DNA of 64,000 nt from Sporomusaceae bacterium (GCA_031460455.1 JAVKTQ010000004.1:1-64000), one strand, 5' to 3'; positions 34,838 through 44,203 are shown, numbered from the stretch's first letter. Notes: a model not told the origin generated them from the letters alone. Numbers and translations are program-made.

Positions 34838-36013
34838 TCACACCCCCGCCGCAGCGTCCCGGCGGGCCGCCAGGCGGCTGCCGATGATGCCGGCCGCCGC
34901 GCTTGCCGCCCGCGGCTGCCCGAGGCTTCGCGCCAATCGGCGCATCTCCTCCAGCGCCTGCGGCCTGTCCAGTAAACCCGCCACCGTCGCCCCGGCCTCC
35001 CCGGCGTCGGCCAGCAGCACCGCCGCCCCCCGGTCCACGAGATAAGCGGCGTTATCCTCCTCCTGGCCGGGCAACGGGCTGACCAGCACCATCGGCAGCC
35101 CCGCCGACAGCGCCTCGCTGACCGTCAGCGCACCCGGCTTGGTTATCAGCAAATCGGCCGCGGCCATCAGCTCCCTCACCCTGCGGGTATAGCCCAGAGC
35201 GACAATAGAATGGCGGGAAGCCCGGGCGATCGCCCGCAGTCGGCGCCGCAGCCCGGCGTTGCGGCCGGCGACGACCACGACCTGCAAAGCGCGCTCGATG
35301 CCGTCCAGGCTGCGGACCGCGTCGGCCACCGGGCCGATCCCCAGGCCGCCGCCCATTATCAGCACCGTCGGCTCCCGCGTCGTCAGCCCCAGCTCCCTTG
35401 TCGCCGCACAGCGGTCGAGCAGCCGGCCAAAGCTCGCGTCGATAGGGATGCCGGTCGGAAAAACGCGCTCCGCCGCCGCCCCCTGCCGCACAAGCTCGTC
35501 CCTCGTCTCGTCGGCGGCCACGAAGTACAAGTCCACCTCATCGTGCACCCACAGCGGATGGGCGCTGAAATCGGTTACCACCCCCACAAGCGGCGCATCC
35601 AGCTTGCCCTTGCGGCGCAGGTACGCCGCCGCCCCGCACGGGAACGGGTGGGTGAAAATAATCAAATCCGGGCGGTAGCGGACATAAAGCCGCCGCATAC
35701 TGCGCTTCATCGCCCGCGCAAGCAGGTGCTGGACCCCCGGCAACTGGCGCGACTGCGACCAGCGGTACAGCAGATCGTACACCTGCGGCGACACGCTGAT
35801 CATCTTCAGGTAGGTATCTTTGAGCAGCGCGTTCAGGTAGGAATTCTCCTCCCCCATGAAATCGGCGATCGTAACGCGCGCCGCGGGGTACCGCGCCCCG
35901 ATCTCCGCGCCGATCGCCCTGGCGGCCTGGTCGTGCCCGGCGCCCACGGAGGCGGTGACGATCAAAACGTTCTGAAACGAAAGCGGCATCTCTTGTATCA
36001 CCTCGGCAGCCAA
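34838..36013 (-). CDS. Glycosyltransferase, MGDG synthase/UgtP type
   Basis: A GT28-type enzyme of 391 residues. The N-terminal MGDG-synthase domain has VLIVTASVGAGHDQAARAI and DFMGEENSYLNALLKDTYL; the C-terminal domain has VLIMGGGLGIGP, LGYTRRVRELMAAADLLITKPGALTVSEALSAGLPMVLVSPLPGQEEDNAAYL, the UDP-sugar site. By family it transfers glucose or galactose to diacylglycerol. The start could be TTG at 36013 (GAGGGG 8 bases upstream) or ATG at 35989 (GAGGTG). Single gene. 36014-36223 holds a GC hairpin (GCCGCCC / GGGGCGG near 36180-36205) but no convincing gene. Confidence 0.88.
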   Translation of the reverse strand: MAAEVIQEMPLSFQNVLIVTASVGAGHDQAARAIGAEIGARYPAARVTIADFMGEENSYLNALLKDTYLKMISVSPQVYDLLYRWSQSRQLPGVQHLLARAMKRSMRRLYVRYRPDLIIFTHPFPCGAAAYLRRKGKLDAPLVGVVTDFSAHPLWVHDEVDLYFVAADETRDELVRQGAAAERVFPTGIPIDASFGRLLDRCAATRELGLTTREPTVLIMGGGLGIGPVADAVRSLDGIERALQVVVVAGRNAGLRRRLRAIARASRHSIVALGYTRRVRELMAAADLLITKPGALTVSEALSAGLPMVLVSPLPGQEEDNAAYLVDRGAAVLLADAGEAGATVAGLLDRPQALEEMRRLARSLGQPRAASAAAGIIGSRLAARRDAAAGV

Positions 36014-36223
36014 ATCGTCAACCCCTCTATATTACCACACCGCCGGCAGCCGTTCAAAGGGCAAACCGGCTATTTTCGCCCCGCCGGAAAGCGCCCGCAG
36101 CGCCGCAAACTCCCCGGTCGGGTTATACCCTATAATATAAACCGCCGCCCCGTTTTTATCAGTCGGTTGGCGCGAAAAGACCGCCCCTTTAAAGGGCGGC
36201 CCCCATTTCTGGCAAAGCAAACG

Positions 36224-36251
36224 AAAAAACCGGGGGATTACCCCGGTTTTT
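36224..36251. terminator. Terminator after hup
   Basis: Stem AACCGGGG / CCCCGGTT (36228-36248) with A-run on one side and T-run on the other, so it could act in both directions; it ends the HU gene. Confidence 0.92.
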
Positions 36252-36268
36252 GCTCTATTTATTGCTGT

Positions 36269-36547
36269 TTACTTCTTGTTTACGCTGTCTTTGAGGCCTT
36301 TGCCAGCTTTAAAGACCGGGGTTTTGGAAGCGGGAATGGTGATTTCTTTACCGGTCTGCGGGTTACGGCCCTTCCTAGCGCCACGAGCTTTCACTTCGAA
36401 AGTACCGAAACCAATGACCTGAACCTTGTCCTTTTTCGCGAGAGCTTCTTCAACACTGGCGAACAGCGCGTTGATAGCTTTCTCGGCGTCCTTCTTGGTC
36501 ATCGCGGCTTTCTCGGCAACGCTAGCAACCAATTCAGTTTTATTCAC
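36269..36547 (-). CDS. hup: HU family DNA-binding protein
   Basis: A histone-like nucleoid protein of 92 residues. The DNA-binding arm [42 protein letters not shown] is complete. The start is GTG at 36547, with GGAGG 8 bases upstream; a frame 13 codons longer lacks a site. In B. subtilis this locus holds yabO (RqcP) after mazG; here hup takes that place. The codon choice is less GC-biased than in its neighbours, as is usual for a highly expressed gene. Confidence 0.96.
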   Translation of the reverse strand: MNKTELVASVAEKAAMTKKDAEKAINALFASVEEALAKKDKVQVIGFGTFEVKARGARKGRNPQTGKEITIPASKTPVFKAGKGLKDSVNKK

Positions 36548-36643
36548 AATCTCTTCCTCCTTGTCAATATTGGTTACTTTTAGCATTATTCGCTACAGCT
36601 CTATTTATTCCTCCTCTCCCCAAAAATATTTGTCAAAAATTAC

Positions 36644-38110
36644 TTATTTTTCTTGGTTTTTTGGCCTTTTTGCCTCATTCCAGAGAACATCGAGCTCATC
36701 CAATGTCATATTTTTCCACTTAAGGCCCCGTTCCTTCACCGAAGCCTCTATATAAGCGAACCGGCGGACAAATTTACTGTTGGTCGCGTTGAGGGCCGTC
36801 TCCGGATCGATATCCAAAAAACGCGCCAGATTGACCACGCTGAACAGCACATCGCCCAGCTCGCCCTCTGTCTTCGTCTTGTCGCCGCCGGCGACCGCCT
36901 CCTTAAGCTCGGCCAGTTCTTCAGATATCTTGTCCCACACCGGGGCAACGCTATTCCAGTCAAAGCCCACTTTCGCCGCCTTGGACTGCAGTTTGAACGC
37001 TTTCAGCAGGCTCGGCAGCCCGCCCGGCACCCCGTCGAGCACGCTCGTGCGTTCTCCGGGATGCTCGCGGCGCTTGATCTTCTCCCAGTTGACGATGACC
37101 TCGGCGGCGTCGCGCACCGTTATATCGCCGAACACGTGCGGGTGGCGGCGCACCATCTTCTCCGTCACCGTATCGACAACATCCTGCATCGAAAAATCGC
37201 CGTTCTCCTCGGCGATACGCGCGTGGAAAACGATCTGCAGCAGCAGGTCGCCCAGCTCCTCGCACAGCTTGTCCGCGTCGGCGAGGTCAATGGCCTCCAG
37301 CACCTCGTACACCTCTTCGACGATATAACGCCTGAGCGACGGGTGGCTCTGCTCGATATCCCACACGCAGCCGTCCGGGGAGCGCAGCCTGGCCATGATA
37401 TCCACGACCGGGTCGAGGCTGAACGTTGCCGCCCGCTCTGGCGGCGCCGGCACATACACGCTCGTCAGATGGTCGATCGTCGGCAGACGGTCGAGCTCGT
37501 ACAGCGGCACCGTCCTGACCTCCTCGTCGGCCAGGCCGAGATTGCGGACCACCGTCACGGCAAAGTCGTCGGGGTACATATCCATCAAGCTCAGCTTGGC
37601 GTCCGAAGCCACGCGGCTATTGTACACCTGAGTCACCACCAGCGCCGTCCCCAATGCGGGCGGCAGCGTGGCGATATCGGCGGCGTCCGTCACCGTCAGC
37701 CCCGCCACCGGGTCGAGCCCCAGGCGGGTATAGAGCAAATCGAGAAAGCTCATCGCCGGCAGCACCGTGACGCTCATCCCCGCAGCCCCCGCCGCCTCGC
37801 GGATGAGGGCCACCGTCCGCTCCGCCACCGCCGGGCTGCCCGGCACGGCGTACACCACCCGGCCCGCTTCCCGGGCCCTGGCCACCACCGCCGCGGTTAT
37901 CGCCGCATACACCGCCTCGAAAGTTGCGTGCCGTTCGTACAAAGCGTCGAAACTCGTAAAAGCAATGCCCCGCTCCACGAGACCGGCCACCGCCGGATGG
38001 CGGGCGGTGCGCAGGCAGAGCGGCGGCCGCGTTTCCAGCAGCGCCAGCGTCTGCCCCGTTATCAGACCGAAATCCCCCGGTCCGAGACCGATGATAACGA
38101 TTTCTCCCAT
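36644..38110 (-). CDS. mazG: Nucleoside triphosphate pyrophosphohydrolase MazG with methylase-like N-terminal domain (YabN)
   Basis: A 488-residue two-domain protein: residues 1-225 are a tetrapyrrole methylase-like domain (GLGPGDFGLITGQTLALL, VVYAVPGSPAVAERTV), and residues 235-485 a tandem MazG pyrophosphohydrolase with EEVYEVLEAID and EELGDLLLQIVFHARIAEE, then EGELGDVLFSVVNLARFL. MazG removes pyrophosphate from non-canonical NTPs. YabN of Bacillus has the same fusion and the same place after spoVB. One base separates it from spoVB upstream. Confidence 0.95.
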   Translation of the reverse strand: MGEIVIIGLGPGDFGLITGQTLALLETRPPLCLRTARHPAVAGLVERGIAFTSFDALYERHATFEAVYAAITAAVVARAREAGRVVYAVPGSPAVAERTVALIREAAGAAGMSVTVLPAMSFLDLLYTRLGLDPVAGLTVTDAADIATLPPALGTALVVTQVYNSRVASDAKLSLMDMYPDDFAVTVVRNLGLADEEVRTVPLYELDRLPTIDHLTSVYVPAPPERAATFSLDPVVDIMARLRSPDGCVWDIEQSHPSLRRYIVEEVYEVLEAIDLADADKLCEELGDLLLQIVFHARIAEENGDFSMQDVVDTVTEKMVRRHPHVFGDITVRDAAEVIVNWEKIKRREHPGERTSVLDGVPGGLPSLLKAFKLQSKAAKVGFDWNSVAPVWDKISEELAELKEAVAGGDKTKTEGELGDVLFSVVNLARFLDIDPETALNATNSKFVRRFAYIEASVKERGLKWKNMTLDELDVLWNEAKRPKNQEK

Positions 38111-38111
38111 C

Positions 38112-39722
38112 TCAGCTCCTCAGCAATCTGAGCGACCGCAGGACAGCCACAAGCTGCGCTCCGATCCGCGGCACCCTTTCTATATCCCGCTGCGTCACGC
38201 CGCCGGTAACGAGCTGTACAAGGCCGTAGACCGCGCCGCCGACGCACACCGCCGCCAGCGTAGCGAGCGTATTGTGCGTCAGCACCGCCATCGCCTCGTG
38301 ATAAGTGAGCAGCACCGCGCCGCCCATCACGGCGGCCGCAAACGCTGTGCGCAGCGTATCCTTCATGTCAATGGCGAACCCTACGTAACGGTACACGAAA
38401 TACATATTGAGCAGCGCCGCGATCCCGAAATCGGCGTTCGTCGCCCAGGCCGCGCCCTTGATGCCCAAAGCAGGCATCGCCGTCAGCGTCCAGCTCAGCA
38501 CCACCTTGACCGCGGCCGACACCATCATATTGATGACCGGCACCGCCGTATGGCCAAGCCCCTGCAGCACCCCGGTCGTAACCTGATGGATGCCGAGGAG
38601 GAAAATTCCCATAGCCAGAATAGCGATCGACGAATCGGCGTTGGGGGTGCCGAACAGCATCAGCGAAATCGGCTTCGCCAGCAGCCACATGCCCACGAAA
38701 CTCGGGATGGTGATGAGGTTGGCGATCCGCATCGCGGTAGCCGTCCGCTGATAAACGTGGTGGAGATTGCGCAGCGCGAAAGCCTCCGACACCGCCGGCA
38801 CAAGGCTGGCCGCCAGCGACGCCGTCAGGATGGTCGCCATATTAACCAGCGGCACCGCCATCCCCGTAAGATAACCGAACAGCTCCGTCGACTGCTCGAC
38901 GGTATAGCCGGCCACCTCCAGGCGGGCCGGCACGATCAGCAGATCGATATTCGACACCAGCGGCAGCATGATATTGGCCAGCGACACCGGCAGGGCCAGG
39001 CGGGCGATGCGGCCGATAATACTCAGGCCCGACTCCGGCTTCGACGCCGGCTGGCTGTCCATCCGCGCCTGGAAATCAGGCCGTTTGCGCCAGAAATAAT
39101 ACACAAGAATCAGCAGCCCGGCCGCCGCGCCGGGAGCCGCCCCGAAGCTCGCGCCGGCGGCGGCGAACTCCAGGCCGCTCGGCAGCAGCAGATAAGCCAG
39201 CACGATCATCGTCACAACGCGGAAAAGCTGCTCCACGATCTGCGAGATCGCCGTCGGCGTCATCATCTGCAGGCCCTGGAAATAGCCGCGGTAGCTCGAC
39301 AGCACCGTCACGAAGAATATCGCCGGCGCCAGCGCGGCGATAGCGTAATAAGCCCGCGGATCGCGGACGAAATGGTGCTCGATCAGCCAACCCGCCCCGA
39401 ACCACAGCAGCAGTGTGAAAGCCACCCCGGTCGCGGCCAGCACAACCAGCGAAATGCGGAAAACGCGGTTGGCGCCCCGCCAGTCGCCGAGGGCGACCTT
39501 CTCGGCGACGATGATCGAAATCGCCACCGGGATGCCGGCCGAAGATATGCTCAGCGCCAGCAGATATATCGGGTAAGCCATCTGGTAAAGGCCGATACCC
39601 TCGCCGCCCAAAAGGCGCGACAAAAGAATCCGGTTCACCGACCCGATCAGTTTGACCACGATGCCGGCCACGGTCAGTATAAGTGCGCCCTTCAGGAAAG
39701 TATCCTTGCTCAATAGCTTCAT
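38112..39722 (-). CDS. spoVB: SpoVB/MurJ-family polysaccharide or lipid II exporter
   Basis: A multidrug/oligosaccharidyl-lipid/polysaccharide (MOP) family membrane protein with about 14 helices, 536 residues from the ATG at 39722. The N-terminal KGALILTVAGIVVKLIGSVNRILLSRLLGGEGIGLYQMAYPIY is the SpoVB pattern. It moves lipid-linked precursors across the membrane, here most likely for spore or cell-wall synthesis. Position corresponds to Bacillus yabM between spoVT and yabN. AGAGGA is unusually close to the ATG, so the start may be the TTG three codons later. Confidence 0.9.
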   Translation of the reverse strand: MKLLSKDTFLKGALILTVAGIVVKLIGSVNRILLSRLLGGEGIGLYQMAYPIYLLALSISSAGIPVAISIIVAEKVALGDWRGANRVFRISLVVLAATGVAFTLLLWFGAGWLIEHHFVRDPRAYYAIAALAPAIFFVTVLSSYRGYFQGLQMMTPTAISQIVEQLFRVVTMIVLAYLLLPSGLEFAAAGASFGAAPGAAAGLLILVYYFWRKRPDFQARMDSQPASKPESGLSIIGRIARLALPVSLANIMLPLVSNIDLLIVPARLEVAGYTVEQSTELFGYLTGMAVPLVNMATILTASLAASLVPAVSEAFALRNLHHVYQRTATAMRIANLITIPSFVGMWLLAKPISLMLFGTPNADSSIAILAMGIFLLGIHQVTTGVLQGLGHTAVPVINMMVSAAVKVVLSWTLTAMPALGIKGAAWATNADFGIAALLNMYFVYRYVGFAIDMKDTLRTAFAAAVMGGAVLLTYHEAMAVLTHNTLATLAAVCVGGAVYGLVQLVTGGVTQRDIERVPRIGAQLVAVLRSLRLLRS

Positions 39723-39836
39723 TCCTCTCGGATGCCGCCGCCCTCGGGAAGTCCAGGCCGGCAAGTGCACATTATATTATAACAAAATATACTAGGACTT
39801 AAAACACTTTCCAGCAAGATTGGCTTATCCGCACCA

Positions 39837-39867
39837 AATAGAAAAGTAGCGAACAGTGTCCGCTACT
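39837..39867 (-). terminator. Terminator after spoVT
   Basis: Stem AGTAGCG / CGCTACT (39845-39867) and the minus-strand tail TTTTCTATTTG. It separates spoVT from spoVB. Confidence 0.85.
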
Positions 39868-39884
39868 TTAATCATTCCTGCCAT

Positions 39885-40454
39885 TCATTGCGACATTTGT
39901 TTGGCAAGGAAGCCGGCCGCAGTCTCAGCTAGCTTGACTTCCATATCGCCCATCTGGACACCCTGTTCCTTCGAACAGATAATCACCGCTCCGATCGCGT
40001 CGCCTTCGACGATAATCGGCGATATCACCTCGGCGGTGAACTTGCAAACCTCGTCTTCGTCGCAGTCGGTAACGCAGGCCTTGCAGTGCTTGTATTCTCC
40101 GGGATTGTTTATCAGGGCCGTTTTCCGCTCCTCCATCACCTTCTCGACCGCCGGCCCCAGTGGCTTACTGAGAAACTCCTTCTTCGACGCCCCAGCGACT
40201 GCCACGACATTGTCCCGGTCAGCGATCAAAATTATATGTCCAATAGCGTCAAACAGCGAGTCTGCGTACTCCTTGGCGAAATCTCCAAGCTCGCCGACCG
40301 GGGAATACTTCTTCAGAATCACTTCGCCTTCGCGGTCGACATATATCTCGAGCGGGTCGCCTTCGCGAATACGCAAGGTACGCCGAATCTCCTTCGGAAT
40401 CACAACTCTGCCCAGATCATCAATCCTTCTGACTATACCAGTCGCCTTCACCAT
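39885..40454 (-). CDS. spoVT: Stage V sporulation protein T, forespore regulator
   Basis: A 189-residue regulator that modulates sigma-G genes in the forespore. Residues 1-50 form an AbrB-type swapped-hairpin DNA-binding domain (MVKATGIVRRIDDLGRVVIPKEIRRTLRIREGDPLEI); residues 60-189 form a GAF-like domain (GHIILIADRDNVVAVAGA). Three cysteines in HCKACVTDCDEDEVC are notable. The start is ATG at 40454 with GGGGGG upstream. It is transcribed from a sigma-G-like promoter in the gap behind mfd. Confidence 0.97.
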   Translation of the reverse strand: MVKATGIVRRIDDLGRVVIPKEIRRTLRIREGDPLEIYVDREGEVILKKYSPVGELGDFAKEYADSLFDAIGHIILIADRDNVVAVAGASKKEFLSKPLGPAVEKVMEERKTALINNPGEYKHCKACVTDCDEDEVCKFTAEVISPIIVEGDAIGAVIICSKEQGVQMGDMEVKLAETAAGFLAKQMSQ

Positions 40455-40495
40455 TATCCCCCCTTTTCTACAGTTTTTGACATTTCGTTCAATGA

Positions 40496-40526
40496 TAGTA
40501 TATATCCGCCCCACGGCTTTTATTCA
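40496..40526 (-). promoter_or_regulatory. Sigma-G-type promoter for spoVT
   Basis: Minus strand TGAATA (40521-40526), 18 bases, TATACTA (40496-40502), close to the forespore sigma-G consensus TGhATr / CATnhTA. spoVT is sigma-G dependent in Bacillus, which supports the call. Confidence 0.7.
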
Positions 40527-40551
40527 TTACCCGCCGCACGGAAAAACAAAA

Positions 40552-43500
40552 CTATTCCCGGCCTTCGCCGGCCAGCCCGGCGAGCACCTTGGCCAGCCAA
40601 TCCAGCAATGGCGCGGCCAGCTTGCCAGTCCGCAGACGGATCGTCTCCGGCGGGCCTGGCAGGATTTTCAGCCGCGTGGGATATTTTTCTTTCATCGCCA
40701 GGATATTCTCTACCGTCACCTGCGGCGCATCGCCAAACGTAATCTCCACCCTGTCGGCGTACTCCACCACCGACCGGGCGCCGATCCGGCGGGCCAGATT
40801 CTTCAGCCGGGCCACCGCCAGCAGATTCATGACCGGCGTGGTCGGCTCGCCGAAACGGTCGATCAACTCGTCGACGATCTCGCCGATATGGGCCTCGTTC
40901 CTGATCGCCGCGATCCGCTGATACACTTCAATCTTATGCATCGCGTCGCCGATATAGTCGCCGTCGAGATACGCATCGACATTAAATTCCAGCACCGGCT
41001 CGGGCGTCGTCTCCGGCGGCCGCCCGCCCCTGAGCTCCGCCACCGCCTCATCCAGCAGCCGGCAGTACATCTCGAAGCCGACGCTCACGATATGGCCATG
41101 CTGCTGCGAACCCAGCAGATTGCCGGCCCCGCGGATCTCCAGGTCGCGCATCGCGATCTTGAAACCCGCCCCCAGCTCGGCGAACTCCTTGATCGCCTGC
41201 AGCCGTTTTTCCGCCACCTCGGTCAGCACCTTCTCGCGGCGGTAGGTGAAATACGCGTACGCCATCCGGGGCGAGCGGCCGACCCGGCCGCGCATCTGGT
41301 AAAGCTGCGACAGGCCGAAGCGGTCGCCGTCGTACACGATAATCGTATTGGCGTTCGGCACATCGAGACCGTTCTCGATGATGCTCGTACACACCAGCAC
41401 ATCGTAGCGCCCCTCGTAAAACTCCAGCATCACCTGCTCCAAAAGCTCCTCGGCCATCTGGCCGTGAGCCACCTTCACCCGCGCGTCCGGCATCATCTCG
41501 CTCAGCCGCTCTGCCATGCGGTCGATACTCTGCACGCGGTTATAGACAAAATACACCTGCCCGCCGCGCTTCAGCTCGCGCCTGATAGCGTCGCGGATTA
41601 TCTCCTCGTCGTACTCCACCACATACGTCTGCACCGGCAGCCGGTCCTCGGGCGGCGTCTCAATCACGCTCATATCCCGCACCCCCACCAGCGACATATG
41701 CAGCGTGCGGGGGATAGGGGTCGCGGTCAGCGTCAGCACATCGACATTCGTCCGCCACCTCTTCAGCCGCTCCTTCTGCGCCACGCCGAAGCGCTGCTCC
41801 TCGTCGACGATCAGCAGGCCGAGATCCCTGAACGTCACGTCGCCCTGCAAAATGCGGTGGGTGCCGATCAGCACATCCACCCGGCCCTCGGCCGTGCGGG
41901 CCGCCACCTCGCGCTGCTCCCGCGGGCTGCGGAAGCGGCTTATCACCTCCACCACCGGCCCGAAGCCGGCGAGGCGGGCGCTGAACGTCTGGTAATGCTG
42001 CTGGGCCAACACCGTCGTCGGCACCAGCACCGCCACCTGCTTGCCGCCCATCACCGCCTTGAAGGCCGCCCTCAGCGCCACCTCCGTCTTGCCGAACCCC
42101 ACGTCGCCGCACAACAGGCGGTCCATAGGAGTATCGCCCTCCATATCCTTCTTGATCTCCGCCAGCGCCGTCAGCTGGTCGGGCGTCTCCTCGAAGGGGA
42201 ACGCCTCCTCGAACTCCCCCTGCCAGGGCGTATCCGCCCCGAATACGAACCCCTTGCTGACCTGGCGCTCGGCGTACAGGGCCAGCAGCTCCTTCGCCAG
42301 GTCGGTCGCCGCCGACTTGGCCTTCGTCTTGGCCTTCAGCCAGTCGCTGCCGCCCATGCGGGTGAGGCGCGGCGCCTCGCCCTCCGAGCCGATATACTTC
42401 TGCAGCAGGTGGACCTGGTCGGTGGGCACGAACAGCTTATCCTCGCCGGCGTAGCGGACGAGGAAATAATCCTTGTGAACGCCGCCGACATCCAGCGTCT
42501 CCACCCCGGCGTACTTGCCGATGCCGTGGTTGACGTGCACCACATAGTCGCCGATATTTATATCGCGGAAATAAGCGATCTGCTTGTCCTTCGCCACCCG
42601 CGGCAGGCGGCGCTTCTTCTGCCGCCCGAAAATATCCATCTCCGTCACGGCCACCAGGCCGGCGTGGGGCAGCTCGAAGCCGCCGGCCAGCGTGCCCGCC
42701 GTCACCGTCACCGTCCCGCCGACCAGCGCCGGCGGACTCGCGGCGTATATCGCCCGCACCCCTTCCGCCGCCAGGCTCTTCTGCAGCGCCATCGCCTTCT
42801 CGGCGCCGGCCATAAAAATCACCGTCGCGCGGTCGCGGGCCTGCCAGCCCTTCAGCTCGTCCACCAGCATATCCATCTGGCGGTGAAAAGGCGGCGCCCC
42901 TTTCGCGGTTATGCTCACGATCTCCGCCGGCTCGGTGTGCGGCACCCGCTGCAGCATCAGCGAAAAATACAGGACATTATACGCCTTGGCGGCCGCCGTC
43001 AGATCAGCCCAGGAAAAAACGTGCTTCTTGACCTCCGGGTTCTCCCGCGTCAGCCGGCTTATCTGCTCCCTGATCCGCGTCGGCTCGTCGAAGACGACAT
43101 TCGTCCCGGCGGTCAGGTAGGACAGGAACGCCGCCGATTTGCTCGCATGCTCCGGCTCGGCCATCGGCAGCACATCGGCCATCGGCAGACTATCCAGCGA
43201 GCGCTGGGTCGCCGGATCGAACTCCCTAAGCGAATCGATCTCGTCGCCCCACAGCTCCAGGCGAAGCGGCAGCTCGCGGTTGACGGGAAACACATCGACA
43301 ATGCCGCCGCGCACGCTGAACTGGCCGCGGCTGTCGACCTGATCGTTCCGCTCGTAGCCGAACCGCACCAGCTTCGCCAGCAAATCGTCGCGGCCCAGCG
43401 TCTCGCCGACCGTCAGGGTAAGCCGCCCGGCAAGGAAATCCTCCTTCGGCAGCACCTTCTGCATCGCCGCCTCCGCGCCGGCCAGCACGATCACTTGCTC

Positions 43501-43839
43501 GCCGCGGACCAGGCGGCCGAGCACGTCCATGCGGACGGCCGCCAGCTCGATACTGCGGGCGGCGGCGGTAAATGTCACAATATCGAGCGGCGGCAGTTCC
43601 AGCACCGGCGTCGCCGGCAGCAGGGCGCCGAGGTCGGCCGCCAGTTCCCCCGCCGCGTCGCGGCCGGAGGTAACGACCACCGTCGGCCGGGAGTGGGCGC
43701 TGAAACACGCGGCGATGACCGCCGCCTTATGCGTCCCCGTCACCCCGTAAACCGAGCTCTGGCGGGCGGCGGCGCCGAAAGCGGCCACCACCCGTTCCAC
43801 CGTCTGATCCCTGCGCATCGCTTTCAACAAGAACTCCAT
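40552..43839 (-). CDS. mfd: Transcription-repair coupling factor Mfd
   Basis: Mfd removes RNA polymerase stalled at lesions and recruits UvrA. The 1095-residue protein is slightly shorter than in Bacillus (1177). It has a UvrB-homology region at the N terminus, the RNA-polymerase-interacting tudor-like domain (GDYVVHVNHGIGKYAGVETLDVGG), the RecG-like helicase (GDVGFGKTEVALRAAFKA Walker A, DEEQRFG box II, LTATPIPRTLHMS) and the C-terminal UvrA-binding domain. Order fin-mfd-spoVT matches Bacillus. A hairpin lies 24 bases upstream of the start. Confidence 0.98.
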   Translation of the reverse strand: MEFLLKAMRRDQTVERVVAAFGAAARQSSVYGVTGTHKAAVIAACFSAHSRPTVVVTSGRDAAGELAADLGALLPATPVLELPPLDIVTFTAAARSIELAAVRMDVLGRLVRGEQVIVLAGAEAAMQKVLPKEDFLAGRLTLTVGETLGRDDLLAKLVRFGYERNDQVDSRGQFSVRGGIVDVFPVNRELPLRLELWGDEIDSLREFDPATQRSLDSLPMADVLPMAEPEHASKSAAFLSYLTAGTNVVFDEPTRIREQISRLTRENPEVKKHVFSWADLTAAAKAYNVLYFSLMLQRVPHTEPAEIVSITAKGAPPFHRQMDMLVDELKGWQARDRATVIFMAGAEKAMALQKSLAAEGVRAIYAASPPALVGGTVTVTAGTLAGGFELPHAGLVAVTEMDIFGRQKKRRLPRVAKDKQIAYFRDINIGDYVVHVNHGIGKYAGVETLDVGGVHKDYFLVRYAGEDKLFVPTDQVHLLQKYIGSEGEAPRLTRMGGSDWLKAKTKAKSAATDLAKELLALYAERQVSKGFVFGADTPWQGEFEEAFPFEETPDQLTALAEIKKDMEGDTPMDRLLCGDVGFGKTEVALRAAFKAVMGGKQVAVLVPTTVLAQQHYQTFSARLAGFGPVVEVISRFRSPREQREVAARTAEGRVDVLIGTHRILQGDVTFRDLGLLIVDEEQRFGVAQKERLKRWRTNVDVLTLTATPIPRTLHMSLVGVRDMSVIETPPEDRLPVQTYVVEYDEEIIRDAIRRELKRGGQVYFVYNRVQSIDRMAERLSEMMPDARVKVAHGQMAEELLEQVMLEFYEGRYDVLVCTSIIENGLDVPNANTIIVYDGDRFGLSQLYQMRGRVGRSPRMAYAYFTYRREKVLTEVAEKRLQAIKEFAELGAGFKIAMRDLEIRGAGNLLGSQQHGHIVSVGFEMYCRLLDEAVAELRGGRPPETTPEPVLEFNVDAYLDGDYIGDAMHKIEVYQRIAAIRNEAHIGEIVDELIDRFGEPTTPVMNLLAVARLKNLARRIGARSVVEYADRVEITFGDAPQVTVENILAMKEKYPTRLKILPGPPETIRLRTGKLAAPLLDWLAKVLAGLAGEGRE

Positions 43840-43862
43840 TTATGCACCTCGCATGCCGAAAA

Positions 43863-43885
43863 GGGCTTTGCAGACAGCAAAGCCC
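43863..43885 (-). terminator. Hairpin upstream of mfd
   Basis: A perfect 9-bp stem GGGCTTTGC / GCAAAGCCC with a 5-base loop. On the minus strand it is followed by TTTTCGG, giving a terminator-like structure 24 bases before the mfd start codon. It would stop read-through from fin or attenuate mfd. Confidence 0.65.
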
Positions 43886-43991
43886 CGTTATTACCCATTC
43901 TAACACAAAGTATTAGCCGGCGAAACCAAATATTACAACAGATGGCGCCGACAAACGCGGGCACACTAAAACGGAAGGCAGGTGAGAACCT

Positions 43992-44168
43992 ATGGACTCC
44001 AAAAACCTCCCGTACAAATACTGGAGCGGGAAAAACCTCAAAGGCAGCTCCGCCGTCGGCGACCAGAGCCTCATCTCCGCAGGCCCGCGCGACGGCAAAA
44101 CCGCCGCCAAATACGAAGTCGCCAACGAAACCGTCTCCGCCGACAACCTCCAGAAAGACGTCGAATAG
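43992..44168 (+). CDS. Small hydrophilic protein of unknown function
   Basis: A 58-residue protein with start ATG at 43992, AGGTGAG about 5 bases upstream. Codons end in G/C in the same way as neighbouring genes, which supports a real gene. The product is hydrophilic (YKYWSGKNLKGSSAVGDQ ... ANETVSADNLQKDVE), has no cysteine, and has no recognisable family. It is inserted on the opposite strand between fin and mfd, which are adjacent in Bacillus. The context hints at a small sporulation-linked protein, but that is a guess. Confidence 0.6.
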   Translation: MDSKNLPYKYWSGKNLKGSSAVGDQSLISAGPRDGKTAAKYEVANETVSADNLQKDVE

Positions 44169-44173
44169 CGCCA

Positions 44174-44202
44174 CAGCCCTCGGGCCAGCAGCCCGGGGGC
44201 TG
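44174..44202. terminator. Hairpin between the small gene and fin
   Basis: Stem CAGCCCTCGGGC / GCCCGGGGGCTG between convergent stop codons. It is strong in pairing but has little U-tract on either side. Confidence 0.6.
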
Positions 44203-44203
44203 T

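Noticed and set aside
36032-36220. Minus-strand frame of 62 codons between hup and the glycosyltransferase gene
   Set aside because: It has no ribosome binding site, contains a GC hairpin, and its sequence looks like none of the neighbouring genes in codon bias.
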